64,000 bases of DNA from PWPS01 sp964507105 (GTDB taxonomy: Bacteria > Patescibacteriota > Minisyncoccia > Minisyncoccales > PWPS01), in NCBI GenBank assembly GCA_964507105.1, contig CAZDOR010000003.1, positions 25,019 through 89,018 on the forward strand, given 5' to 3'. Shown piece by piece: positions 23,620 through 32,369 of this stretch. A program made the position numbers and the translations under genes. The notes beneath the pieces were generated by a model that saw nothing but the letters and a program-made list of their open reading frames with translations, was not told the origin of the DNA and ran no database searches. Each line of letters opens with the position of its first letter. The first letter of the stretch is position 1.

Positions 23620-24508
23620 AGTCTATATTGCCGCGTAAAAACTCTTCCGAGGTTACCTTTGACCTTCCTTCAATTTGCAGTTCTTCTACAAGCAGAAAAT
23701 CCTTGCCGGTTTGTACTGCAATTTTTTCGTTTGTTCCCAGGTAAGTTTTTCCCGGCGGACCAAAGGGGCCGTTTTCAGTTTGTTTTTGAACTTGAGCTTT
23801 AAAAAATTTTATTCTTTTATTGTTGCAAAAGCTAAAAACTCCCGGCCAAGGATTGTAAGCCCTTATTTTTCTTTCTATGAGGATTGCTTCCTCCGTCCAG
23901 TCCACTTTACCGTCTTTTTTAGTCAGTAAATTGGTGACGGTTGCTTTTTGATGCTCTTGTTTTTTTGGATTTATTTTTTGGTTTATCCATAAAGGTATGG
24001 TTTCAGCTAAAAGTTTTCCGCCCAACATGGAGAGCTTATCTTCTAAATCATTGTAATATTCTCGGCCGGTTAGTTTTAATTTTTTCTGGTTTAAAATCGG
24101 GCCATGATCAATTTTTTCATCCATAAGCATTATCGTAACCCCTGTCTTTTCATCGTCGTTCAAAATAGCTGCCTGTATTGGAGTTGGACCTCTGTAGCGG
24201 GGCAGGAGAGAGGGGTGAACATTTAAGAAACCGTATTTTGGTTTTTGGAGGTGTTTCTTTTTAATTATTTCTCCGTGAGCAACGACTAAAACCAAGTCGG
24301 TTTTATTTATCACTTTATCTATTTCATGAAAAACGGCAATTTCTTTTTTATTCGCCAATTCTTTGACGGGGCTGGGTTTCTTTTTTTGACCCCTTTGTTT
24401 CGGTTTGTCTTCGGAAGTGACAACTGCGTTAACCGAAATTCCTTCTGCTAAAATTTCTGTCAATATTTTTTTACTGAAATTTGGAGTTCCTAAATAAGTT
24501 ATGTGCAT
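23597..24508 (-). CDS. fmt: Methionyl-tRNA formyltransferase
   Basis: 303 residues. ITYLGTPNFSKKIL, VVAHGEIIKK, NVHPSLLPRYRGPTPIQAAI (catalytic Asn and His, about 101-120) and KIDHGPIL (catalytic Asp) match Fmt. The C-terminal OB domain is present (VDWTEEAILIERKIRAYNPWPG). It formylates initiator Met-tRNA. It is the last gene of the AmmeMemoRadiSam operon, 14 bp after the core-binding-domain gene, and its end overlaps tsaC. Confidence 0.95.
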   Translation of the reverse strand: MHITYLGTPNFSKKILTEILAEGISVNAVVTSEDKPKQRGQKKKPSPVKELANKKEIAVFHEIDKVINKTDLVLVVAHGEIIKKKHLQKPKYGFLNVHPSLLPRYRGPTPIQAAILNDDEKTGVTIMLMDEKIDHGPILNQKKLKLTGREYYNDLEDKLSMLGGKLLAETIPLWINQKINPKKQEHQKATVTNLLTKKDGKVDWTEEAILIERKIRAYNPWPGVFSFCNNKRIKFFKAQVQKQTENGPFGPPGKTYLGTNEKIAVQTGKDFLLVEELQIEGRSKVTSEEFLRGNIDFIGNVLN

Positions 24509-24522
24509 ATTTTTTTAAATAT

Positions 24523-25275
24523 TTAATCCACTTCTTTCCACTCGATATCTTCCTCTTTTCCGGCGAATTCAAACCACTCACCTTCATTATCAATAACATA
24601 CCATTTTTCACGTGATTTTACCATTCGATCCCCCTTGTAAAAGGGCTTTTTTTCTTTCTTTTTCGGCTTCAGCCTGTCGAGCTCCGGCCACTTTTTAAAG
24701 ACTGTCTCGATTGCGTAATCCAAGTTGCGGGAATTAGCCCAGTCAGCTACCGTTTTTATTGCCTTTTTTGCCTCTTCTAATGATCCGGCCAAGTCCAATA
24801 GATTTTTTGCCGGTTTCGTATGTCTGGAATATATTATTTTTTTCTTTTTTGCATTTCTTTTTATTTCTTTCAGGTTTAAACCCTTGGTTTGGAAATAATA
24901 ATTTACCAGTTTTTCTACTTTATTTTCCATTCTTTTTTCTATTCTCGCTCTTTCGGGTGGTGGGCAATTGATATCCTTATTTTTTAAAAACTCAAGAAAA
25001 AATCTCATTGTTCTCATATAGCTTTTTTGAGTCTGTTTACTCACGGGATTTCCTCTGGAATCAGTTTTGTTTTTTAAAAAACTTTTGTAGTTATTAATTA
25101 TTTTTTCAGAAAAATTTTGGGGAGTTATATCACTTATACCTTTTAGGATCAGCCACTTTTCAAAGTAATTCAAGTGCCTTTCTCTTGTTTTCAGTGTGGT
25201 TTTTGACAACCCACTTTCTTTTTCCCTTTGAAGAAATTCACTAAAATAGTAACTTATTTTTTTACAGTCATCCAT
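24523..25275 (-). CDS. Xer/integrase core-binding-domain protein without catalytic domain
   Basis: 250 residues from the ATG at 25275, which overlaps the AMMECR1 stop (ATGGATGA). Residues about 8-110 look like a tyrosine-recombinase core-binding domain: YFSEFLQREKESGLSKTTL, HLNYFEKWL, PVSKQTQKSYMRTMRFFLEFL, comparable to the N-terminus of the Xer protein at 38979. The expected catalytic half (R...HxxR...Y) is absent. Instead there is a basic linker and a different C-terminal domain (ADWANSRNLDYAIETVFKKWPEL and KWYVIDNEGEWFEFAG). It may bind DNA without recombining it. Function unknown. Confidence 0.75.
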   Translation of the reverse strand: MDDCKKISYYFSEFLQREKESGLSKTTLKTRERHLNYFEKWLILKGISDITPQNFSEKIINNYKSFLKNKTDSRGNPVSKQTQKSYMRTMRFFLEFLKNKDINCPPPERARIEKRMENKVEKLVNYYFQTKGLNLKEIKRNAKKKKIIYSRHTKPAKNLLDLAGSLEEAKKAIKTVADWANSRNLDYAIETVFKKWPELDRLKPKKKEKKPFYKGDRMVKSREKWYVIDNEGEWFEFAGKEEDIEWKEVD

Positions 25276-25765
25276 GATATTTTTGAGTCGTAAACTTATA
25301 TATCTCACAATCTTCAGAATATATACCTGCTTTTCTTTTAGCTATCGTTAGTTGTTTTTCAAAGCTATTTATACCATCCAAATTAGGAAGTAAAACGCCG
25401 GTTTTTCCGTCTGCCCTTACCAGAAGCCCTTCTTTTTCGGGATTGGTTTTTTCATTCGTTTTCAGTTTTTTGATCGGGTTTATTAGATTTACTTCGTAAT
25501 TTAAATTCGGAAGCTCCTCTTCGGTCACGGGTTTTGTTCGAGAATCATCACAAGCCGAAATCGTGCAGTCTATTAAATTTTCAGCTAAATTTGCAGAAGA
25601 TTTAATTGTTCCCATGCATCCCCTTAATTTTCCGGAGTTTTTAATTGTTACAAAGACCCCCTTTTTTTTATTAGTTAATTCCTCGGGAGACTCTGAGAGG
25701 TTTATTCTTTTTCCTTCTTTTAGGTATTTTTTTGTTATTTTTTTAACAAAATCAATTATTGACAT
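25268..25765 (-). CDS. AMMECR1-domain protein (AmmeMemoRadiSam system protein A)
   Basis: About 165 residues from MSIIDF; a start at 25783 would lengthen the overlap with the upstream gene. The family signature KLRGCMGTI (about 47-55) is intact, with DSRTKPVTEEELPNLNYEVNL (opening quoted) and GLLVRADGKTGVLLP completing the AMMECR1 fold. The biochemical role is unknown; it is repeatedly encoded with a MEMO/LigB-like protein and a radical SAM enzyme, as here. Confidence 0.92.
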   Translation of the reverse strand: MSIIDFVKKITKKYLKEGKRINLSESPEELTNKKKGVFVTIKNSGKLRGCMGTIKSSANLAENLIDCTISACDDSRTKPVTEEELPNLNYEVNLINPIKKLKTNEKTNPEKEGLLVRADGKTGVLLPNLDGINSFEKQLTIAKRKAGIYSEDCEIYKFTTQKYHG

Positions 25766-26042
25766 ACTCTTTAATTCTTTCAATTTCTTTTTTTACTAAC
25801 TCTCCATTATATTCAGCACCATGGTCAGTTGATCCTTCGTATCGAGGAGCTTTTTGATCCAAGTGTAGGTTTAGTTGATTTTTATTTTTTTTGTAATAGA
25901 TATGAAATCTTGGAAACTTACCACCTCGAATCGGTCTCGAAAAAGAAGGTTCGTCCGGATTTGATCGCCTATCGGGATGATAGCCCAACTTCCTCATGAG
26001 TTGCAACACATTCCCATTGAAATTTTCCAATTTAATTTTCAT
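25752..26042 (-). CDS. Conserved-looking small protein inside the AmmeMemoRadiSam operon
   Basis: 96 residues, not assigned. It is basic, with LQLMRKLGYHPDRRS, FSRPIRGGKFPRFHIYY and LHLDQKAPRYEGS followed by a His/Glu-rich stretch (TDHGAEYNGELVKKE). No signal peptide, membrane span or Cys. It overlaps its neighbours on both sides by 11-14 bp, so translation is coupled to the system. The compact sandwich of strands resembles small toxin-like or RNA-binding folds, but no motif decides this. Confidence 0.75.
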   Translation of the reverse strand: MKIKLENFNGNVLQLMRKLGYHPDRRSNPDEPSFSRPIRGGKFPRFHIYYKKNKNQLNLHLDQKAPRYEGSTDHGAEYNGELVKKEIERIKEYVNN

Positions 26043-26811
26043 TGTTTTCTATATTATATTTTAAAACTCCGTAACCTACACCAAAAGGGCCTTCATAGGA
26101 CAGCACTTCCGGATTATATTCAATCTGGGATAGTGCCCCCAACAGAATAATAATTGATCCGTAGCCACATTGGCCGGCTTCTCTTATCAGCGACCGATCC
26201 ATCTTGATAATTTCTTCCGTTCGGTTTTCTTTTGTTAGTTTTATTATTTTTTTATCGAACTTTTCACCTTTTTCAGAGTATCCCGCGGGAGCTTTGGAGT
26301 TTAGCTTGTGAGAGAGATCAGCGGAGGCTATTATTGCAATATTCTCATTTTGATTTCTTATAGTCTTTAAAATTTTTTTTCCGAGTTGAAAATTTAGGTT
26401 TCTGTCATTTGTGTTAAAAGTCAGAGGCGCAACTTTGAATCCAGAACTTTCGCTTTGTAAAAAAGAGAGAGGAACCGAGGATCCGTGGTCCAAGTTTCCG
26501 CTTTCAGAAATTTTAACGCCTTCCAAGTTACCGATTTTCTCAGCAAGCTCAGGATCCCCCTCGAAATTAATTATTTTTCCAGGTAGAGAAGATGTAAAAC
26601 GTTCTGACTTGTAGACCGTAAAAAGGGTTTTTTTATTTTGACCGTGAGGAGTGATTACGATTACTTTATCCACCTCTTTTGTTTTGAAGTCTTTTGCGAT
26701 TTTCTCCATTGCTCCGATTGTTGCCGATACCTTATTTCTGTCTTTTTCGTTACCGACTTCGGGAACAATTATGGGAGGATGTGGCATTACGGCTGCAAAT
26801 TTCAAATTCAT
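26032..26811 (-). CDS. MEMO/LigB-like protein (AmmeMemoRadiSam system protein B)
   Basis: 259 residues. The start FAAVMPHPPIIVPEVG, ITPHGQNKKTLF, GNLDHGSSVPLSFL, IIASADLSHKLN and GYGSIIILLGAL match the MEMO/class III extradiol dioxygenase-like family (LigB fold). His residues at MPHPP, TPHG, DHG and SH could bind a metal. Enzymatic activity of the family is unproven. It overlaps the radical SAM gene by 4 bp and the 96-residue gene by 11 bp. Confidence 0.9.
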   Translation of the reverse strand: MNLKFAAVMPHPPIIVPEVGNEKDRNKVSATIGAMEKIAKDFKTKEVDKVIVITPHGQNKKTLFTVYKSERFTSSLPGKIINFEGDPELAEKIGNLEGVKISESGNLDHGSSVPLSFLQSESSGFKVAPLTFNTNDRNLNFQLGKKILKTIRNQNENIAIIASADLSHKLNSKAPAGYSEKGEKFDKKIIKLTKENRTEEIIKMDRSLIREAGQCGYGSIIILLGALSQIEYNPEVLSYEGPFGVGYGVLKYNIENNEN

Positions 26812-27803
26812 TTTAAGATTAAATTAATTTTTTGTTTACAATTTTTGCAAATTATTTTTTCACTGTGAATTTGTGTTCGGTATCCGTTTCTTTCGATGAT
26901 TAACTCTCCGCAATTATGGCAATAGGTATTCATTTTATCGGTGACCGTATTTCCGGGGTATATATGATTTAGCCCCGCTTTTTTTCCAATTTTGTAAGCT
27001 TTTTCAATTGTTTTTTCGGGTGTATTCGGGTGATTCATATTTTTGGCAAGTTTGCTTGAAAATTTCAATATGTGCCAAGGAATATTTTTATTGATGTCGG
27101 CGATAAAAGTTGCTATCTGATTAAGTTCTTCTGAGCTGTCATTCAAGTTCGGAATTATCAGTGTTGTTATCTCCAACCAGCTTGTTCGATATATTTTTTT
27201 AATAGAATTCAAAACCGGCTGAATTCTTCCGTCGCATACGGTGCGATAAAAATTATCGGAAAAGCTTTTCAAATCAATATTTATTGCATCAATATAAGGA
27301 GAGATTATTTTTAGTGATTGGTCGGAAAAATAACCATTCGTAACCCATATATTTTTTATTCCTTTTTTTTGGGCCACCTTCATCACATCAAGAGCGTATT
27401 CCAAAAATATAATCGGTTCTCCATAAGTATAGGATATCGATTTTACTTTCTTTTTCAAGGCCATCTCAATCATTTCTTCAGGATAAATAAATTTTCCAGC
27501 CGTCTGTCCGTTATTTTTTTGAGATAATCGCCAATTTTGGCAATTTTTACATTTAAACGAGCAACCGGATGCAGAAAAGGAAAGCGTTTTTGTTCCCGGT
27601 AAAAAGTGATAAATCGGTTTTTTCTCTATAGGATCGATGTTGATTACCTCCACTTTTCCGTAGTTGTGAACCTTCAACTCCCCGTTTTTTACCTGTCTCA
27701 TTCCGCATTTTCCGAACTCTTTTTCTTGTAGGGTACATAATTGAGCGCAGTTGAGACATTTTATGCCCGACTTCGTATTTTTTTGAAGTAAAACCTCTTT
27801 CAT
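26808..27803 (-). CDS. amrS: AmmeMemoRadiSam system radical SAM enzyme
   Basis: 331 residues from MKEVLLQ (27803); a start at 27827 is possible. An N-terminal Cys block (KCLNCAQLCTLQEKEFGKCG) precedes the radical SAM CxxxCxxC motif CSFKCKNCQNW (about 72-82). TYGEPIIFLEYAL and DLKSFSDNFYR follow the PflA-like AmrS pattern. A second Cys pair pattern at the C-terminus (YCHNCGELI and ICKNCKQKI) is a rubredoxin-like zinc knuckle beyond the usual core. It heads the operon. Confidence 0.93.
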   Translation of the reverse strand: MKEVLLQKNTKSGIKCLNCAQLCTLQEKEFGKCGMRQVKNGELKVHNYGKVEVINIDPIEKKPIYHFLPGTKTLSFSASGCSFKCKNCQNWRLSQKNNGQTAGKFIYPEEMIEMALKKKVKSISYTYGEPIIFLEYALDVMKVAQKKGIKNIWVTNGYFSDQSLKIISPYIDAINIDLKSFSDNFYRTVCDGRIQPVLNSIKKIYRTSWLEITTLIIPNLNDSSEELNQIATFIADINKNIPWHILKFSSKLAKNMNHPNTPEKTIEKAYKIGKKAGLNHIYPGNTVTDKMNTYCHNCGELIIERNGYRTQIHSEKIICKNCKQKINLILK

Positions 27804-27887
27804 GGTTATAATTTTATCATATTTCATAAAAAATTAAATTTTGTGCAGCTTGTTGAAAATAAAAAATAAATAATACATAATGAGGTA

Positions 27888-28454
27888 ATGAAAAGAATTT
27901 TTATTGCAATTAACTTGCCGAAAAAAATAAAAAAAGAACTCGTTAAAAAACGAGAAGAAATCAGGGCTAACTTCGAAACCGATCCAATTAATTGGGTTGC
28001 TGAAGAAAACCTGCACATAACTTTGGCTTTTTTGGGGTCGATAAAAGGGCTCATGCTGAAAGAGATAGAGAGAGAATTGCAAAAGATAGAGTTATCAAGC
28101 TTTCAATTTAATCTGGATAATGTTGAATATATTCCGAGCAGGAAAGAGGCAAAAATGATCTGGTCTACAGGCTCGGGAAAAAAAATAAATAAATTAAAAG
28201 AGACTGTTGACGGGCTTTTAAGATCTATCGAGCGATTAAAATACAGTCCGAATTCACGCTCCTTCAGGCCGCATGTAACCTTGGGACGAGTGAGAAGTTT
28301 TCAATTTAAAAAACAGCCACTCGAAGAGATTCCGCTTTTGGAAGATGAATTTGTTGATTTGGTTTTTAATATAGAATCGGTGGACATAATGGAAAGCAAG
28401 CTAAAGTCATCCGGGGCAGAATATAAAAAAATAAAAATTATAAAATTAAATTAA
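27888..28454 (+). CDS. thpR: RNA 2',3'-cyclic phosphodiesterase
   Basis: 188 residues of the 2H phosphoesterase fold. The two catalytic HxTx motifs are HITLAFLG (about 43) and HVTLGRV (about 125), separated by about 80 residues as expected. It opens 2',3'-cyclic phosphates on RNA ends. The ORF is divergent from amrS with an 84-bp gap, and murC follows 2 bp after its stop. Confidence 0.93.
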   Translation: MKRIFIAINLPKKIKKELVKKREEIRANFETDPINWVAEENLHITLAFLGSIKGLMLKEIERELQKIELSSFQFNLDNVEYIPSRKEAKMIWSTGSGKKINKLKETVDGLLRSIERLKYSPNSRSFRPHVTLGRVRSFQFKKQPLEEIPLLEDEFVDLVFNIESVDIMESKLKSSGAEYKKIKIIKLN

Positions 28455-28456
28455 GG

Positions 28457-29764
28457 ATGAAAATTCATTTTGTCGGGGTGGGGGGGATCGGTACTTCCGC
28501 TTTGGCTCGACATTTTAAATTAAACGATCACCGAGTTACGGGGTCGGACATATCCGAAAGTGAAATTATTTCCGACTTGCGTGAAATGGGTATTGAAGTA
28601 ACCATCGGACATGAAAAGAAAAATGTAGATAAAGTGGTTGATAAGGTAATTTATTCTCCGGCCGTTCCTTGTGATAATCCCGAACTTCGTGAGGCTAAGC
28701 GATTAAACATAAAAACCAAAAATTATCCGGAGGCACTGGGTGAGTTAACCGAAAAATATTTTACGATCGGGATTTCCGGGACACATGGAAAATCAACTAC
28801 GACTTCGATGGCTGCTTTGGTAATGCAGGAAGCAGGATTAGATCCAACGGTAATCGTAGGGACTAAACTCGATCAATTTAAAAATTCTAATTACAGAAAA
28901 GGCGATTCGAAATATTTGTTAATAGAAGCTGATGAATGGCAGGGTTCGCTTTTAAATTATTCAACCGATATAGCCGTGCTTACCAATCTGGAGATTGAAC
29001 ATTTGGATTATTACGAGGACCTGGACCATTTAATAAAAACTTTTCAAAAGTACCTGGAAAGCATAGGAGAAAAGGGAAAAATTGTGGTTAACTCTAAAGA
29101 TCCGAATTTAAAGAAATTAAGCTTTTACGGTGATATGTTTTATTTTTCGGATTCGGATTCGGAGGCGAAAAAAGTTAAAAAGTATTTAAAGGTTCCCGGA
29201 AAACATAATCTTGAGAATGCAATGTCAGTTTATAGATTATGCCGAGTTTTGGGAGTTGATGAAGTTGATATTTTGAACGGCATTTCCAAATATCGAGGTT
29301 CGTGGCGCCGTTTTCAAGAAAAAACAATATCAGTATTCAATAAAAAACAAAAAATACTTTTGGATTATGCGCACCACCCTACGGAGCTACATGCAACTCT
29401 CCAAGCTATAGAGGAGAAGTATTTCGATAAAAAAGTTTTGGCTGTTTATCAACCGCACCAATATCAAAGAAGTCTTTACTTGAAAAAGGATTTTGTAGAG
29501 CTTTTCCGGAATGTTTCGGTTGATCTTTTAATTACCGATATTTATAGTGTTCCCGGGAGAGAAAAAGACGCAATAAAAGAAAAAATTAATTCCCGGAACA
29601 TGGTTGAAGAAGCGGGAAATGAAAATGTAAAATATATTTCTGGAAGCCTGAAAGAGATTGCTGAAAAATTAGGCAAAAATTTATTGGATTATGACTTGAT
29701 AGCTATAATCGGTGCTGGAAACATCTATAAATTGGAAAAATATCTTAAAAAAATAAATACATAA
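28457..29764 (+). CDS. murC: UDP-N-acetylmuramate--L-alanine ligase
   Basis: 435 residues. N-terminal Rossmann VGVGGIGTSALARHF, then the ATP loop GISGTHGKSTTTSM (about 108-121), LIEADEW, NLEIEHLDYY and KILLDYAHHPTE, all typical of MurC. It adds L-Ala to UDP-MurNAc in peptidoglycan synthesis. It is separated from the mraY cluster by the polyprenyl synthase, tig and other genes. GGAT before the ATG is at best a weak Shine-Dalgarno site. Confidence 0.95.
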   Translation: MKIHFVGVGGIGTSALARHFKLNDHRVTGSDISESEIISDLREMGIEVTIGHEKKNVDKVVDKVIYSPAVPCDNPELREAKRLNIKTKNYPEALGELTEKYFTIGISGTHGKSTTTSMAALVMQEAGLDPTVIVGTKLDQFKNSNYRKGDSKYLLIEADEWQGSLLNYSTDIAVLTNLEIEHLDYYEDLDHLIKTFQKYLESIGEKGKIVVNSKDPNLKKLSFYGDMFYFSDSDSEAKKVKKYLKVPGKHNLENAMSVYRLCRVLGVDEVDILNGISKYRGSWRRFQEKTISVFNKKQKILLDYAHHPTELHATLQAIEEKYFDKKVLAVYQPHQYQRSLYLKKDFVELFRNVSVDLLITDIYSVPGREKDAIKEKINSRNMVEEAGNENVKYISGSLKEIAEKLGKNLLDYDLIAIIGAGNIYKLEKYLKKINT

Positions 29765-29766
29765 TT

Positions 29767-29841
29767 ATGAATTTTTTCAGAATTTTAATAATAGTGTTAT
29801 TTGCAGTCGTTTGGTTTGTAATTAAAAAAGACACTGCTTAG
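29767..29841 (+). CDS. Possible 24-residue single-span membrane peptide
   Basis: A 25-codon ORF 2 bp after murC, encoding a peptide almost entirely of one hydrophobic helix (FFRILIIVLFAVVWFVI) with a KKDTA tail. It has no Shine-Dalgarno site of its own and would depend on coupling with murC. The clean TM-plus-charged-tail pattern supports it, but its size makes chance possible. Confidence 0.3.
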   Translation: MNFFRILIIVLFAVVWFVIKKDTA

Positions 29842-29911
29842 CGTGAAAAAAAGAAAGAAAAAAAGTTGAAAAAAAATAAAGATTGAAATTAAAGCCTTCC
29901 TTATATTATAG

Positions 29912-30913
29912 ATGAATAATTTTGGTTCTATACTTAAAAAAGAACTAAAAGACCTAAAAAAAGAATTGGACCCTTTCATTTATAGGGCCTTAAAAAAGCA
30001 CGGAGATGAATTGTTTCATGATCTGAATATTTATCAGCTAAAAACCGGTGGTAAGCGATTACGCCCGTTTATATTACTCTCTATTTATGAACTTTTAGGC
30101 GGAGAAGAAAAACCACTGAATGAAGCTGCAGCAATAGAAATTTTTCATAATTACAGTTTGCTTTTGGATGACATTATTGACAAGGGAACGATAAGAAGAG
30201 GGGAGGCAACCATGTGGCGCAAGTTCGGCTTATCAGCAACATTATGCTCAAGCTCTTTTTATTTTTCGACGATCACCGACCTGTTAAAATACAGTTCCAA
30301 AGAGGCGGTTGATCTTTTTGTAAAAGAAACCAAACAGGTAATGGAGGGAGAGTTTATTGACGTTTTGCAAGAAAGGGCTTCTTCGAATAAAGAGGCCCCG
30401 GATGACTTAATAGAGAGCTACGGAAAAGTTGATTATGACGGCTATTTAAAAATGATAAAGAAGAAAACTGCCGCACTCTTTAGGGCCTCCTGCGGGATGG
30501 GGGCCGTTTTAGCGGGGCGAAAAAAAGATTTACCAATTAAGTTTGGTAATTTTTTGGGTATAAGTTATCAGCTCAGAGATGATATATTGGATATTTTTGG
30601 AAATCCCGATACCTTCGGTAAAGAAAAAGGAAAAGATATAAAGGAGAAAAAGGGGGGAAATATAGTATTAATTTATGCAATTGAGGAAAACCCCGAAATA
30701 AAATATTTTTTTAGTAAAAACAATCATATCGGGGACAAGGAAGTTGATGAAATAATAAGTGCAATTAAAAAAACGAAAGCAAAAAGAAGAACACAAGATC
30801 TGATAGGGGAATATACTCAAAAAGCATTAAAAATACTTGACAGGTTGCCGGCCGAAAAAAGCAAGAAAAAAATGGAAAATTTAGTTAGATATTTTCAAAT
30901 GAGAAGAAAATAA
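29912..30913 (+). CDS. Polyprenyl (farnesyl/geranylgeranyl) diphosphate synthase
   Basis: 333 residues. Both Asp-rich motifs are present: LLLDDIIDKGTIRRG (first, DDIID at about 87-91) and YQLRDDILDIFG (second, about 225), with the GGKRLRPFI substrate motif near 46. It condenses IPP onto allylic diphosphates. Chain length cannot be decided by eye. Together with idi it suggests processing of imported or salvaged C5 units, for example toward undecaprenyl phosphate carriers. Confidence 0.92.
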   Translation: MNNFGSILKKELKDLKKELDPFIYRALKKHGDELFHDLNIYQLKTGGKRLRPFILLSIYELLGGEEKPLNEAAAIEIFHNYSLLLDDIIDKGTIRRGEATMWRKFGLSATLCSSSFYFSTITDLLKYSSKEAVDLFVKETKQVMEGEFIDVLQERASSNKEAPDDLIESYGKVDYDGYLKMIKKKTAALFRASCGMGAVLAGRKKDLPIKFGNFLGISYQLRDDILDIFGNPDTFGKEKGKDIKEKKGGNIVLIYAIEENPEIKYFFSKNNHIGDKEVDEIISAIKKTKAKRRTQDLIGEYTQKALKILDRLPAEKSKKKMENLVRYFQMRRK

Positions 30914-31026
30914 AAATATTGGGTTAAAATTGAAATATTTAATAATAGCTTTAAATCGTTTTACAGATTTGAATGTTTGTCCCTATATGTTATCCTTATT
31001 TTAGTAAAAAAATAAACAGGAATATT

Positions 31027-32319
31027 ATGCAAATAAAAGCAGAAGACCAAGAAGGGTCAAAAAAAGAAATTGAGATTGAGCTTTCAGTGGAGGAAATGGA
31101 AAAATATCAAGATGAAGCGGCTGACCAACTATCCGAAGAAATGGATATTGAGGGTTTTAGGAAAGGAAAAGCCCCCCGAGAAGTGGTTAAAAATTCTTTT
31201 GGGGAAGAAAAATTTTGGGAAGCGGTGGTTCAGATTGCGGTTGAGAACACCTATCGGGAAGCAATTGAGGAAAAAAATATTTTTCCCATTTCCCAACCTC
31301 AGGTAGAGTTTCTTCAGTCAGCTCCGGGGAATCCCCTGATATATAAGGCTTCATTTTATGTAATGCCCGATGTTGAGTTGCCCGACTATAAGAAAATATC
31401 TTCTTCGGTTGTAGAAAGTGAAGAGGATAATGATGTGGAGGTGTCGGAAAAGGAAGTGGAAGATACTATTGAAAGAATTCGAGAGAGCAGAGCCAGCTCA
31501 CGAGCTGTGGAGAGGGGAGCTGAGGAAGGAGACCGTGTTACCGTTAATTTTTCTGGAAAAATTGACGGAGAAAAAAGAATAGAAGAAGAAGACTTTGAAT
31601 TTTCTTTGGGTAGTGGTCAATTTTCTACTTTAGAAGGTTTTGAAGATGAAGTTTTAGGAATGAAAGCGGGAGACAAGAAAGATTTTACCATCGATATTCC
31701 GGAAAATAGTAGTAACGATGAGTTAGCGGGGAGGGAAATAGATTTTGATTTGGAAGTGAAGACCGTTATGGAAAAAGAGCTTCCTAATCTGAATGATGAA
31801 TTTGCCAACTCTCTTCACGAAAACGTTTCCGACCTTGATGAGCTTAAGAAAAAAATAAAAGAAGGAATTAGGTCGGAAAAGAAAACTAAAGAAGAGGAAT
31901 CTTTAAAAATGAAAGTGGTCCAGGAATTAATTGAAAATACAGAGTTGGATATCCCGGAAATTCTTGTTGAACGAGAATTAAAAAACATGAAGAACAAGCT
32001 TGAGCGACAAATCCAACAAAACGGAGTTACTTTTGAAGATTACCTGAATAACATTGATAAATCGGAAGAAGAGCTATTAAAAGAATGGCGCCCGAGAGCC
32101 GAAGATAATGTTGCAGCTGCAATCATATTACATAAGATAGCTGAAAAGGAGAATATTCAGGTTGAGGAAGATGAAATTGAGGACGAGATTGAAAAACACT
32201 TCAGTGTCAGCGGAAAAAGCAAAGAAGAAGTAGATGAGAAAAATATTGAAAGGTTAAAATCCCACATTCGAGATATGAAAAAGAATGAATTAATTTTTGA
32301 TTTTTTGATGGATAAATAA
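31027..32319 (+). CDS. tig: Trigger factor
   Basis: 430 residues from the ATG at 31027; the upstream in-frame ATG at 30973 would add 18 residues not found in the family. The ribosome-binding signature is EGFRKGKAPREVV (about 40-52), followed by an FKBP-like PPIase domain (EEGDRVTVNFSGKIDGE, LEGFEDEVLGMKAGDKKDF) and the helical C-terminal arms. It chaperones nascent chains at the ribosome exit. A terminator follows. Confidence 0.95.
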   Translation: MQIKAEDQEGSKKEIEIELSVEEMEKYQDEAADQLSEEMDIEGFRKGKAPREVVKNSFGEEKFWEAVVQIAVENTYREAIEEKNIFPISQPQVEFLQSAPGNPLIYKASFYVMPDVELPDYKKISSSVVESEEDNDVEVSEKEVEDTIERIRESRASSRAVERGAEEGDRVTVNFSGKIDGEKRIEEEDFEFSLGSGQFSTLEGFEDEVLGMKAGDKKDFTIDIPENSSNDELAGREIDFDLEVKTVMEKELPNLNDEFANSLHENVSDLDELKKKIKEGIRSEKKTKEEESLKMKVVQELIENTELDIPEILVERELKNMKNKLERQIQQNGVTFEDYLNNIDKSEEELLKEWRPRAEDNVAAAIILHKIAEKENIQVEEDEIEDEIEKHFSVSGKSKEEVDEKNIERLKSHIRDMKKNELIFDFLMDK

Positions 32320-32341
32320 TTTAATTAAAAATTTATTTACA

Positions 32342-32369
32342 AAGCTCCTCTTCCATGGGGAGTTTTTTG
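32342..32369 (+). terminator. Rho-independent terminator after tig
   Basis: Nine-pair stem AAGCTCCTC / GGGGAGTTT (two G-T pairs), loop TTCCAT, then TTTTGT. Its T-tract overlaps the next promoter's -35 box. Confidence 0.75.
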
